Below, piece after piece: positions 16,325 to 23,919 of a stretch of 57,679 nt of DNA. Below the pieces are notes generated by a model. The model had not been told where the DNA came from and did no database searches. It was given only the letters and a program-made list of their open reading frames with translations. The stretch is from Dysgonomonas sp. UBA7710 (lineage in GTDB: Bacteria; Bacteroidota; Bacteroidia; Bacteroidales; Dysgonomonadaceae). A program made the position numbers and the translations under genes. The stretch covers positions 1 to 57,679 of the forward strand of contig NZ_DLFW01000014.1 in the NCBI RefSeq assembly GCF_002482385.1, given 5' to 3'. How positions within the stretch are numbered: position 1 is the stretch's first letter; each line of letters opens with the position of its first letter.

Positions 16325-18091
16325 TCACTCATTGAGCCTGTCTACAGCCCATGCCAGAATATTACTGAAAAGTATCTTTTTCGGCTCATAACCTGTGTTA
16401 GCCAGATTGGCCCATGCACCCCCGTCGGTGAGCAAAATGAGTGCACCCTTGCTGTCGCTGTCCTCTACCAGCAGGATACGCGCTGCTCCGTCCGACACCT
16501 TGGCTATAGGGATAAAGCGGTTTCGGACAGATGTATCGGTAACTGATGCTGCCAAATCTATCTTCCAGTTGTAGTCGACATCCCTGGCAAAAGATAAGCC
16601 GGATGCATTACCAAAAGGTCCGTTGACAACCTTGTCGTTCGGCGATGTGAGTGTAGTTGAATTTACTATAATACCCGCTTCGGCATTGGTTGCGGCAGAA
16701 TAGGTCGCCGATACGGATGAAGTACTGACTCCTAACAGACCTGCGACTATCGATACTGCACCCGCCACAGGAACGGTGGTATTGTCTACAGCATAGATAA
16801 GTATCTTTCCGCTTTTGATATAAGCCAGCGCTGTTGCAGCCTCTGTCGCATTCAAAGTCATACTGTAATTGATGATGGTTACGTCGGTAGCCTTATTAGT
16901 CATATTGGTTATTGTATTGGCCGTAGAACCGGTGGTAGAAGTTATCTTTTCCACTTTATCGTATATTCCGCTTGGCCCGTAGTTGGCTGTATTCCCGGCT
17001 ATAGTCGTCATAGAAGCGGGATAGCCTGCGTATGAAATGTTATTTATGTACACTGACAAAGCAGGATATACTGCTTTTATGGTAAAAGGACATGTAGTAG
17101 CAGACAATGCACTGTTTGTTGTGAGGGTGAAATTATTCAAACCCTGCGTCAACGGTTTATCAGTCAGATTAGCCGGGGATATTGTAAATGTCTGGCTTCC
17201 ACTTGCCAGTAATCCTGTTTTGGCAAAAGAATATCCGTTGACTTCATCTGTCTTTATTTCATACATTCCTCCTGCCGAAGGTGCCGTGGCTATACCCTGT
17301 ATTGTAAGATAATTGGTTGACGGATTCAAATCCGTTCCTACCAGATATGTTCCATTTACAGCCAATGTATTACAGTCGATAAGATAATCTAATGGCTTAC
17401 CGAGAACCTGATTGGTCAAAGATATTTCAGCAGTATTGATCCTGATCTCTATTGCATCCGGTATGTTGGAAAGATCGCTGGTGGATAGAACGGGTGTACC
17501 ACTTCCCGGCACCATGATTGTTTGTACTCCTGCTGTCAGGAATTCGCCTGTTAGAATATAATCATAGCCATTGGTGGTGGTTCCTGTGATAATATATTTT
17601 CCGGGAACAGAAATATCCAGAACTATATTTAAATAGTTCAGCGGAGTAAGTTCCATTCCTTTTATATATGTACCTCTCACAGTGGCTGAAACCAGTGTGA
17701 AATCAGCCGCAATATCAGGTGGACAGCCGGTATCGGAGATGGGAACCCATTGAGTGCCGTCCCATATATTAAGCCCGATAGAGAGTTCCGGTGTTTCCTG
17801 CATATTATACACAACCATACCTGTCGATTGTTTTTTTTCCTCTTCGGTTGCCGAGATAACCAAAGGCACCATGCTTTGGGGGCTGACCAGAGATACACGC
17901 GGTAATAGCAGCCCTTTTGTGGAATTTGCTAAATTGCTGCCGCTTGTATCCGTCTCCTTGAGATCAAGTAAGGCTCCTGTCCTTGGAGAAAGGTTGGAAC
18001 CGATCGTTACTTGTGCTGTGAGTATTGAGAAGTTCGACATTATTAAAATTACGATCAAATGTAAAGTCGAAGTCCTTGTTATTAGTTTCAT
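16325..18091 (-). CDS. Secreted surface protein with Ig-like repeats and amidotransferase-like C-terminus
   Basis: 588 aa. A signal peptide (residues ~8-26, ending TAQ) is followed by VTIGSNLSPRTGALLDLK and a GLLLPRVSL motif, the N-terminal module of a family of large Bacteroidetes exported proteins. Beta-rich repeats follow (~120-345), then a C-terminal alpha/beta domain (~360-588) with strands VTIINYSM, LIYAVDN and NGPFGNASG, ending SNILAWAVDRL. The C-terminal part resembles a class I amidotransferase/ThuA-like fold, but no catalytic Cys-His pair was confirmed. It is paralogous in layout to 48782-50725. Its function is unknown, with surface display or secretion likely. Confidence 0.6.
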   Translation of the reverse strand: MKLITRTSTLHLIVILIMSNFSILTAQVTIGSNLSPRTGALLDLKETDTSGSNLANSTKGLLLPRVSLVSPQSMVPLVISATEEEKKQSTGMVVYNMQETPELSIGLNIWDGTQWVPISDTGCPPDIAADFTLVSATVRGTYIKGMELTPLNYLNIVLDISVPGKYIITGTTTNGYDYILTGEFLTAGVQTIMVPGSGTPVLSTSDLSNIPDAIEIRINTAEISLTNQVLGKPLDYLIDCNTLAVNGTYLVGTDLNPSTNYLTIQGIATAPSAGGMYEIKTDEVNGYSFAKTGLLASGSQTFTISPANLTDKPLTQGLNNFTLTTNSALSATTCPFTIKAVYPALSVYINNISYAGYPASMTTIAGNTANYGPSGIYDKVEKITSTTGSTANTITNMTNKATDVTIINYSMTLNATEAATALAYIKSGKILIYAVDNTTVPVAGAVSIVAGLLGVSTSSVSATYSAATNAEAGIIVNSTTLTSPNDKVVNGPFGNASGLSFARDVDYNWKIDLAASVTDTSVRNRFIPIAKVSDGAARILLVEDSDSKGALILLTDGGAWANLANTGYEPKKILFSNILAWAVDRLNE

Positions 18092-18327
18092 AAGTTAATA
18101 GTTTGAACAAATACGTCTTATGTCTTTTGTGTTGTCTTATATTTCAACAAATATCTGTTCAATTAGTTTGATAAGTTTTTGTCTTTACTCTATTATTGTC
18201 TTTATTGTCTTTTTTTCGAGGCACAAAGATATGACATGATTTTAGAAAAAATAGTTTACTATATCGAAATAATGACTTTTTATTGTTAAAAATAGTTTCT
18301 TAGGCCAAATTTAAACTGTAAAAACAG
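18092..18327. other. Upstream region of the surface protein, with TGTCTTT words
   Basis: On the plus strand ATTGTCTTTATTGTCTTT appears near 18195-18212, after scattered GTCTTA/GTCTTT words. The same run is found upstream of the paralogue (51310-51330). No gene was seen. It is a possible shared regulatory site of the two surface proteins. Confidence 0.4.
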
Positions 18328-18359
18328 AAAAAAGACAGTTTATTCAAACTGTCTTTTTT
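18328..18359. terminator. Bidirectional terminator
   Basis: AAAAAAGACAGTTT-ATTC-AAACTGTCTTTTTT is a perfect stem with A and T tracts on both sides. It ends the leftward phage connector gene. Confidence 0.8.
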
Positions 18360-18393
18360 ATAAAGAGATTGTTCTTGAAAACAGGAATCTGAA

Positions 18394-18900
18394 CTAGCGT
18401 TTCGGAAAATAGAATCCGCTGTCGAATTCCATATCTTTTTTACACTTATTTTCCGGCTGCCACAATGGATAGTTAGTACGGCACTTATAAAGGAAATCCA
18501 CAAGTTGTTGTTTTAACATATCTGCATCATTCTTTATCCACTGCCGCAATTGTGCAAGATCTTTTATATCCACACCTTTACTGTTTTCACTTTCCCGGAT
18601 TGTAATGCCCTTGTTTACAATAATAGCCCAATGAAAAGGTAAAGCCTGATATACAGCGCAAAAGGAGAGGGCAGGGGCGATTTTCAGTATCAGGTCGCTG
18701 TTTTCCGGAGTAAGGGTATTGGCCGATACCTGTTCGCATAATTCTTCCATCAGCGGTTCGCCCAGTATGTCTGCAATATGAAGCTCCTGTGCAATACAGA
18801 TATAGGGTATGAACTCGGCGATGTCGGTGCTGGATGTCACAGGGGAATGCATCTTGAACAGTTTCTCACTTATCAGGGGTAATTGTATTAGTTCTCTCAT
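18394..18900 (-). CDS. Putative phage head-tail connector / neck protein
   Basis: 168 aa, mostly helical: TDIAEFIPYICIAQELHIAD, then LMEELCEQ, a central helix with ALSFCAVYQALPFHWAI, and a C-terminal NYPLWQPENKC. This layout resembles small all-helical head completion or adaptor proteins found after capsid genes in Bacteroidetes prophages (DUF6712-like). The assignment rests on pattern memory and on its regulon promoter. It stands alone among host genes, 15 kb from the capsid operon, with its own promoter and terminator. The ATG is 11 nt from the motif. Confidence 0.55.
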   Translation of the reverse strand: MRELIQLPLISEKLFKMHSPVTSSTDIAEFIPYICIAQELHIADILGEPLMEELCEQVSANTLTPENSDLILKIAPALSFCAVYQALPFHWAIIVNKGITIRESENSKGVDIKDLAQLRQWIKNDADMLKQQLVDFLYKCRTNYPLWQPENKCKKDMEFDSGFYFPKR

Positions 18901-18911
18901 AGCTTTTTACT

Positions 18912-18940
18912 GTATAGATAAACTTTTTTTAATTTGATAA
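18912..18940 (-). promoter_or_regulatory. Regulon promoter motif of the connector gene
   Basis: On the minus strand TTATCA, 13 nt, TTATCTATAC, then AGTAAAAAGCT and ATG. The 11-nt distance to the ATG is the shortest in the set. Confidence 0.8.
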
Positions 18941-18974
18941 TGCCTGATTCAAAAAATATATATAATATGATTGT

Positions 18975-19213
18975 AAAAAAAAGAAAAGATTGTTTCACAA
19001 CAATCTTTTCCCAACTAACCTTATTTTAATACTATGGGAAAACATAAGCATTAAAATAACAAATATCTTTATCGGATGATTATCGTCATATATGGCTGTT
19101 TTATTTTCGATCCTGTGCGAATCTTAATTCCGGGCAATTTATGCGTAGCTTCTATTTAGCGGAACATGTCAGGTCTCTTCCTACTTGTGCACTTATGCAC
19201 CCGTCTCATTACA
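18975..19213 (-). ncRNA. Candidate small RNA containing structured element copy B
   Basis: Reading leftward, a Bacteroidetes -7 box TATATTTG lies at 19227-19220. About 240 nt later there is a strong intrinsic terminator (stem AGATTGTT/AACAATCT at 18987-19006, then TTTTCTTTTTTTT). Just before the terminator is the hairpin TAATGCTTATG...CATAGTATTA (19027-19053). The 3' part matches the element at 4203-4292 with compensating stem changes. No open frame of note lies inside. The transcript would end just upstream of the connector gene's promoter. No known RNA family was recognised. Confidence 0.5.
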
Positions 19214-19456
19214 ATTTTCCAAATATAAGAACATTACGAGAATGAAGTAGGATTATGAATGGATAATAACATTATTTAAGTAAAGTTGTCCTTATGCTGA
19301 TAAAGCGGGGAGTTAGTGTGTTTACAATAATGTTATTAAAATAAAAAATTCACTTAAAAACAATGAAAGTAAATGCTCTGGTAGTCAATAGGTTAATTAA
19401 CTATGTTAATGAGTGGTTTTAACACGATATATTCTGTTTTTTTACATAGTTCTGAT
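19214..19456. other. Spacer between two divergent RNA candidates
   Basis: AT-rich, without an open frame. It holds the back-to-back TATATTTG boxes of the leftward (19220-19227) and rightward (19457-19464) transcripts near its ends. Confidence 0.4.
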
Positions 19457-19469
19457 TATATTTGTAATG

Positions 19470-19700
19470 CATACAACGTTCTTTACATAAAGAAACTTAC
19501 TTGGTAAAAAAACGGTTTGAAAACGGTAGCCGTTTTGCGATTTATTTCTTTAGGATGATGCACTGCTAATGCGGCGTGCTTTTCATTAATTAAACACTTA
19601 TATGATCGCTTTAGCCAAATTTTTAAACTTCACATTCCGAAATTTTAAAACGGGGAAGACTTGCAATAATATAGATGTATTGCAAGTCTTTTTTGTTTTT
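19470..19700 (+). ncRNA. Candidate structured small RNA
   Basis: A -7 box TATATTTG at 19457-19464 is followed by ~230 nt that end in a 13-bp perfect terminator stem (AAGACTTGCAATA/TATTGCAAGTCTT, 19656-19690) and TTTTTTGTTTTTT. Inside are AAAACGG..CCGTTTT and an outer TAAAGAAA..TTTCTTTA pairing, so much of the 5' half can fold. The only open frame is ~33 codons from 19602, running into the terminator. It could be a small RNA or a leader. No known family was recognised. Confidence 0.5.
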
Positions 19701-19843
19701 TGAAGCCTTTATTTTTATTCTTATTAAAAAGGGTGTCTTTATAGCCCAATGAGTCTCTGTTTGATAATGATTAATTACTATATTTGTAATACAGGTAACG
19801 GATTTCTTTAGTAGACAATATTAACAAATAAATACCTCGGATT

Positions 19844-20176
19844 ATGAAAACAGACCTTTACACCAAGATTGTACTGACAGTGATAGCAATAGCTTTAGTA
19901 GGAAATTTATTGAAAGATGTAGACTTTGTAACTAAAGCACAAGCCAAGCCCGTAGATTTAGACCTCTCTGCCCTGAAAATAGAAAAGGCAGAAAGTGACG
20001 ATGATAAGGAAATGACGTTTTTTATTTATGAGAATAGTAAGATACGAAGATCTTTTTCTGTCGATAACTATGAAAGATGTGAAATAGGGTATAAAGATGT
20101 TCCCATTTATATTATAACAAGTAAAAAAGTTCCTCGTTTTAGACAGACTCATATGAGTATAAGCAGAACAGAATAA
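19844..20176 (+). CDS. Small membrane-anchored protein, paralogue 1
   Basis: 110 aa. The N-terminus MKTDLYTKIVLTVIAIAL is a single membrane anchor shared with the genes at 20443 and 21041. A short extracytoplasmic part follows. It shares DLDLSALKIE, EMTFFIYENSKI and a YKDVPIYIITSKK-like end with the gene at 21041. Its promoter is a normal host type: TATATTTG about 60 nt upstream. The function is unknown. The family is widespread in Bacteroidetes as short anchored proteins. Confidence 0.7.
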   Translation: MKTDLYTKIVLTVIAIALVGNLLKDVDFVTKAQAKPVDLDLSALKIEKAESDDDKEMTFFIYENSKIRRSFSVDNYERCEIGYKDVPIYIITSKKVPRFRQTHMSISRTE

Positions 20177-20201
20177 TTTACATTCCTTTGCCCCATAAGG
20201 A

Positions 20202-20224
20202 AGCCTGAGAGAATATTCTCAGGC
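20202..20224 (+). terminator. Hairpin terminator
   Basis: AGCCTGAGA-GAATA-TTCTCAGGCT follows the first small gene. No long T tract is present, because the palindromic repeat begins directly afterwards. Confidence 0.6.
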
Positions 20225-20225
20225 T

Positions 20226-20343
20226 CCCGTCGCAGGGGATTTGTAATCCCCTGTTTTTTATTATCAGGATTTACAATCCGATAAGCTCTTTAACGGATTA
20301 AAAATCCTGACAGTAGAAATTTTCGGATTGCAAATCCGAAAGA
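20226..20343. repeat. Dispersed palindromic repeat, copy 2
   Basis: This is the reverse complement of the block at 2569-2700. It carries CAGGGGATTTGTAATCCCCTG, then ATTATCAGGATTTACAATCC, an inverted partner, and TTTCGGATTGCAAATCCGAAA. The order of the three palindromes is conserved, so this is one repeat unit rather than chance words. Confidence 0.7.
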
Positions 20344-20442
20344 ACGAAGAAGAACGAAGGAAATCACCTTGTGATTTTAAACCTTTATCTAATATATTCG
20401 TCTACATTTGTAGATAATATTAACAAATAAATACTTCGCATT

Positions 20443-20748
20443 ATGAAAACAGACCTTTACACTAAGATTGTACTCACAGTGATAGCAATAGCTTTAGTCG
20501 CTAATTTCTTTAAAAATAACGATGTAATATCATCGGCTTACGCTTCCCAAAACAATCAAATACAGGCTTTACCGGTACAAAAAGAAGTAATAGATGTAAA
20601 TATTGTGAGTGTTAGTAAACCGATAGATGTGAATTTGATGCAGTATGGAGGGACGTCTATAAATGGTTATAATGAATATAGTATTGAAAAGTATTTTGGA
20701 TATAGAGGCAATTATCTAAATGGTATTCCTATATTAATATCAAAGTGA
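20443..20748 (+). CDS. Small membrane-anchored protein, paralogue 2
   Basis: 101 aa. The N-terminal anchor MKTDLYTKIVLTVIAIAL is identical to that of paralogue 1. The rest differs (QALPVQKEVIDVNIVSV..) apart from SKPIDVNLMQYGG, a phrase common in this family. Promoter TACATTTG lies 44 nt upstream with a leader nearly identical to that of the third copy. The function is unknown. Confidence 0.7.
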   Translation: MKTDLYTKIVLTVIAIALVANFFKNNDVISSAYASQNNQIQALPVQKEVIDVNIVSVSKPIDVNLMQYGGTSINGYNEYSIEKYFGYRGNYLNGIPILISK

Positions 20749-20772
20749 GTGATAGTTATATAAAACATTGAT

Positions 20773-20803
20773 AAAAAGCCTGAGTTATTTCTCAGGCTTT
20801 TTT
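20773..20803 (+). terminator. Terminator after paralogue 2
   Basis: AAAAGCCTGAG-TTATTT-CTCAGGCTTTTTT. The second half has been lost after the third copy (21386-21395), where only AAAAAAGCCTGA remains. Confidence 0.8.
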
Positions 20804-20804
20804 G

Positions 20805-20833
20805 TTATCATTTTCAAATAACTTTATCTATAC
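20805..20833 (+). promoter_or_regulatory. Regulon promoter motif of the truncated tape measure
   Basis: TTATCA, 13 nt, TTATCTATAC, TCTAAAAAGCATT, ATG. It is nearly identical to the site at 21402-21430, of which it is a duplicate. Confidence 0.8.
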
Positions 20834-20846
20834 TCTAAAAAGCATT

Positions 20847-20951
20847 ATGAAAAAAACGAAAGAATTAGTAATTAAAGTAAATGGTACAGAAAATGTAGAA
20901 AAACTGGCTGATAATTTGGATAAGGTAGAGATAAAAATGATGGAGAGGTGA
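20847..20951 (+). pseudogene. 5' fragment of tape measure 2
   Basis: The first ~31 codons (MKKTKELVIKVNGTENVEKL...) match the gene at 21444 almost base for base. The sequence then breaks off and a stop follows at 20949, giving 34 aa. The promoter is intact, so a short peptide may still be made. It lies at the junction of a segmental duplication. Confidence 0.8.
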
Positions 20952-21040
20952 AATTAGCAATCGCCTTGTGATTTTTAAACCTTTATCTAAAATATTCGTC
21001 TACATTTGTAGATAATATTAACAAATAAATACTTCGCATT

Positions 21041-21367
21041 ATGAAAACAGACCTTTACACTAAGATTGTACTGACAGTGATAGCAATATTTTTAGGAGTG
21101 CTTATCATCAAAGACGTAGACTTCGTCACCAAGGCTCAGGCCAGCGACCTAGACCTCTCTGCACTGAAAATAGAACAGACTGCCAGTGCTGATGAAAATG
21201 AAATGACGTTTTTTATTTATGAGAATAGTAAGATAGCAAAGCCGTTCTCCATTGATAACTATGAATATTGTGGGATAAGTATTAAAGATATACCAACTCA
21301 TATTATTACAAATAAAAAGCCTGAAATAAGATATCGTAATAATATGTCAGTGGTGAAAGTGAAGTAA
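21041..21367 (+). CDS. Small membrane-anchored protein, paralogue 3
   Basis: 108 aa, the same family as 19844 and 20443: anchor MKTDLYTKIVLTVIAIFL, then KDVDFVTKAQA, DLDLSALKIEQT and EMTFFIYENSKI. It is closest to paralogue 1 in its body but has the upstream DNA of paralogue 2 (TACATTTG box and leader), so it appears to be a recombinant. Its end is directly followed by the promoter of tape measure 2. Confidence 0.7.
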   Translation: MKTDLYTKIVLTVIAIFLGVLIIKDVDFVTKAQASDLDLSALKIEQTASADENEMTFFIYENSKIAKPFSIDNYEYCGISIKDIPTHIITNKKPEIRYRNNMSVVKVK

Positions 21368-21401
21368 TATATAATTTGAGTATAAAAAAGCCTGATTTTT
21401 A

Positions 21402-21430
21402 TTATCATTTTTCAATTACTTTATCTATAC
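21402..21430 (+). promoter_or_regulatory. Regulon promoter motif of tape measure 2
   Basis: TTATCA, 13 nt, TTATCTATAC, TCTAAAAAGCATT, ATG. The TAAAAAG before the ATG may serve as the ribosome site. Confidence 0.8.
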
Positions 21431-21443
21431 TCTAAAAAGCATT

Positions 21444-23552
21444 ATGAAAAAAACGAAAGAATTAGTAATTAAAGTAAACGGTACAGAAAATGTAGAGAAA
21501 CTGGCTGATAATTTGGATAAGGTAGAGATAAAAATGAAAGAACTTCCTATATCGGCAAATATTATCGCAGAAGTCTTGAGGACAGGATTTGTCGAAATAT
21601 CAGATGATGCTATTTTGCATGTCGCCAAAATAGGAGCTACTGTCTCAGAGCTTAGCGCCCATACCGAGCAGGCTATCGGCAAGAACAGAGAAGCAGCGCA
21701 GGAACTGGTTAAAAGTATCAGGAAATCAGACGAAAGTATTCTGTCTTCTATAAAGGCTACAGTGAAGAAACTGCCCGTTGTTATGGAAAGTTATCTGACA
21801 ATGGTAACGAACTCTTCCGAGATGCAAACTACACTATTGGCAGACCGGACAAACAAGAATAAAGAACTTATTGAAAAGTCTTTGACCGATATAGAAGTGA
21901 AGTATATAGAGAAAGGTAAGAGGATTAAAGACGCCAATCTGAAAACATATGAAAGTTTTATTGGAGATTTGAAAGGCTATAAATCGGAAATTGAATCCGC
22001 CATTTTGCAGACAGGTATTCAATACGATGCTATGAGTGCGCACTACGATAAGGATAGCGAAGAATTTAAGAAAGCTCAGGAAGAAAAGAAAGCTGCTTTG
22101 GATAGTCTGCAAAAAAAGGTAGTGGAAATAAACGTAAAAATTGAAGAATCTAATATTTCGTTTCTTGAGAAATGGAATAAACAGGGCGATAATGCAATGG
22201 CTGATGTTGCTAAAAAAAGTAAAACAATAGCAGATTCTGTAAAAGAGTTAACTAAAACTACTATATGGGATGATAAAGCTCCCGATGATAAGAAATCATC
22301 CTTCCAAAAACTAAATGAGGATATCAAAAGTGTTATTAAGCCACTAGATGATATACAATCAAGTCAAAAAGCCCTGTACGAACAAGAAATAAAATATATA
22401 ACCGAAAGTACTAACCGAAAGAAAGCCGAACTAGATAAGCAAATAAAAGAACTGGAACAGGAAGCCAAAGACAAGAAAAAAGAACTGGAAGTAGACAGGC
22501 TGACGGCTGAAAAAGGAGTCAACGACAGCAATGTCGGCAGATATTCAGGAAAGATATCGGAATTAGAAAAAGATTACGGATTAGAGAAGGATACCGAAAG
22601 CGGTGGGTATAAAGAAGTTGCGGGCTGGGATGAAATGTCTCCTGAGCAACAAAAAGAAATCGAAGATGCCAAAGATAGATTAGAACAACTAAACGAATTG
22701 AAGAAACAGGAAGAAGAAGCATCGGCAGATAAGGCGAAAAAGATAAAAGAAGCCAACGATATCATCTTTCAGAGCGAACAGAAAGTATTAGATGAAAAAC
22801 AGCGTATAGAAGCTGAAAAAGCAGCATTAGACAGAAAAGCGACAGAAGAAAAAGCAAAAGCGGAAGAAAAAAAAGCAAAAAAAGAGGAACAGATAGCTAA
22901 ACTCAAGAGGATAAAGGATAAAGCGGAACATGTGGTAAAAATAGCACAGGCAATCAGTGACGTAGCCGGAGGGGTAACGAAAACATTAGGGGCATATCCC
23001 TGGCCTCTGAACGTTGCATTAGCAGCATTGGTTGGATTGCAGGGAGGAATACAAGTGAAAATAATGACAGAGCAACTAAAATACATGCAGGACGGCGGAC
23101 TGCTCAATGGCAAGCGCCATTCACAAGGCGGCATGCGCATCGAAGGTACAAATATAGAAGTAGAGGGTGGCGAATATGTTATAAACAGAGAATCAACAAA
23201 TAAAAATCTCGGTTTGGTACACTATATAAACTCCCAACGCAAAGAATTGACACCCTCCGATGTAACCGGATTTTTCGCCAGAGCATCACAGGGTTTCGAT
23301 CTGCCATTTCAACGGGAATTCGCAGCGGGAGGGATGATGCCTGCGCCGTTTTTAGCCCCTAATTTTTCTTCCGACAACGATGCGTTGGTACATGCCATTA
23401 AGAACATCCGCATAGAGTCGGGTTCTTCGGGCGACAACGAAGCCCTGATAAATGCCATCAAAGGCATTCGTATAGAGCCTAAAGTGGCCGTAACGGATAT
23501 AATCCGTGCGCAGGAAGAGGCTGTACAGGTGGATAAGTGGTCGGGAAACTAA
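21444..23552 (+). CDS. Phage tape-measure-like tail protein (copy 2)
   Basis: 702 aa. It has long Lys/Glu coiled coils, a hydrophobic Gly/Ala/Leu segment near residues 515-540 (NVALAALVGLQGG), and a C-terminal domain with DGGLLNGKRHSQGG, VEGGEYVINREST and DVTGFFARASQGF, nearly identical to copy 1. The last ~60 residues contain a short internal duplication (NDALVHAIKNIRIE / NEALINAIKGIRIE). The N-terminal two thirds differ greatly from copy 1. No chaperone gene precedes it; instead a relic of the chaperone promoter follows it. A shorter ruler would give a slightly shorter tail if both are used. The call rests on architecture and on similarity to copy 1. Confidence 0.8.
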   Translation: MKKTKELVIKVNGTENVEKLADNLDKVEIKMKELPISANIIAEVLRTGFVEISDDAILHVAKIGATVSELSAHTEQAIGKNREAAQELVKSIRKSDESILSSIKATVKKLPVVMESYLTMVTNSSEMQTTLLADRTNKNKELIEKSLTDIEVKYIEKGKRIKDANLKTYESFIGDLKGYKSEIESAILQTGIQYDAMSAHYDKDSEEFKKAQEEKKAALDSLQKKVVEINVKIEESNISFLEKWNKQGDNAMADVAKKSKTIADSVKELTKTTIWDDKAPDDKKSSFQKLNEDIKSVIKPLDDIQSSQKALYEQEIKYITESTNRKKAELDKQIKELEQEAKDKKKELEVDRLTAEKGVNDSNVGRYSGKISELEKDYGLEKDTESGGYKEVAGWDEMSPEQQKEIEDAKDRLEQLNELKKQEEEASADKAKKIKEANDIIFQSEQKVLDEKQRIEAEKAALDRKATEEKAKAEEKKAKKEEQIAKLKRIKDKAEHVVKIAQAISDVAGGVTKTLGAYPWPLNVALAALVGLQGGIQVKIMTEQLKYMQDGGLLNGKRHSQGGMRIEGTNIEVEGGEYVINRESTNKNLGLVHYINSQRKELTPSDVTGFFARASQGFDLPFQREFAAGGMMPAPFLAPNFSSDNDALVHAIKNIRIESGSSGDNEALINAIKGIRIEPKVAVTDIIRAQEEAVQVDKWSGN

Positions 23553-23560
23553 TTAAACAT

Positions 23561-23640
23561 TCATCAAAATAAAAGTAAGTTATCCATACAATGAGAAATA
23601 ATGAAGAATGGCGCAGGCAACCGCTATAGTATCCAGGTCT
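23561..23640 (+). pseudogene. Relic of the tail chaperone promoter and leader
   Basis: TCATCA, 13 nt, TTATCCATAC, then AATGAGAAATAATGAAGAAT and GGCGCA match the region upstream of the tail chaperone (3515-3580, minus strand) closely. The similarity fades within 40 nt of the leader and no chaperone coding sequence remains. It starts 8 nt after the stop of tape measure 2. Confidence 0.65.
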
Positions 23641-23655
23641 TAAATCTCTGACTCA

Positions 23656-23695
23656 AAAATACCCCCGGGAGAATAGTGAACTTTCGGGGGTATTT
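23656..23695 (+). terminator. Terminator after tape measure 2
   Basis: AAATACCCCCG...CGGGGGTATTT, a strong stem, followed by GTTAATTTG. Confidence 0.75.
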
Positions 23696-23919
23696 GTTAA
23701 TTTGTATATAAATGTGCGCTTATATCCCGGAGAACAAGATATAATTGCCGTCTTCTGTTGCAGGACAACAAGTCAACAGGAGTGTTCTGTTACAGACAAA
23801 TCATTATACATTTCTGACATATCCCTGTCCTTTAACATTTGTACATAAATAAAATAGTTAATCTATTATTATTCATGTTATATTTGCATGCAATTTAACT
23901 AAATACCTGATTAACGATA

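Noticed and set aside
16092..16328. 78-codon minus-strand frame after the surface protein
   Set aside because: It would need a GTG start overlapping the upstream stop, has no ribosome site or known domain, and runs through AT-rich intergenic DNA.
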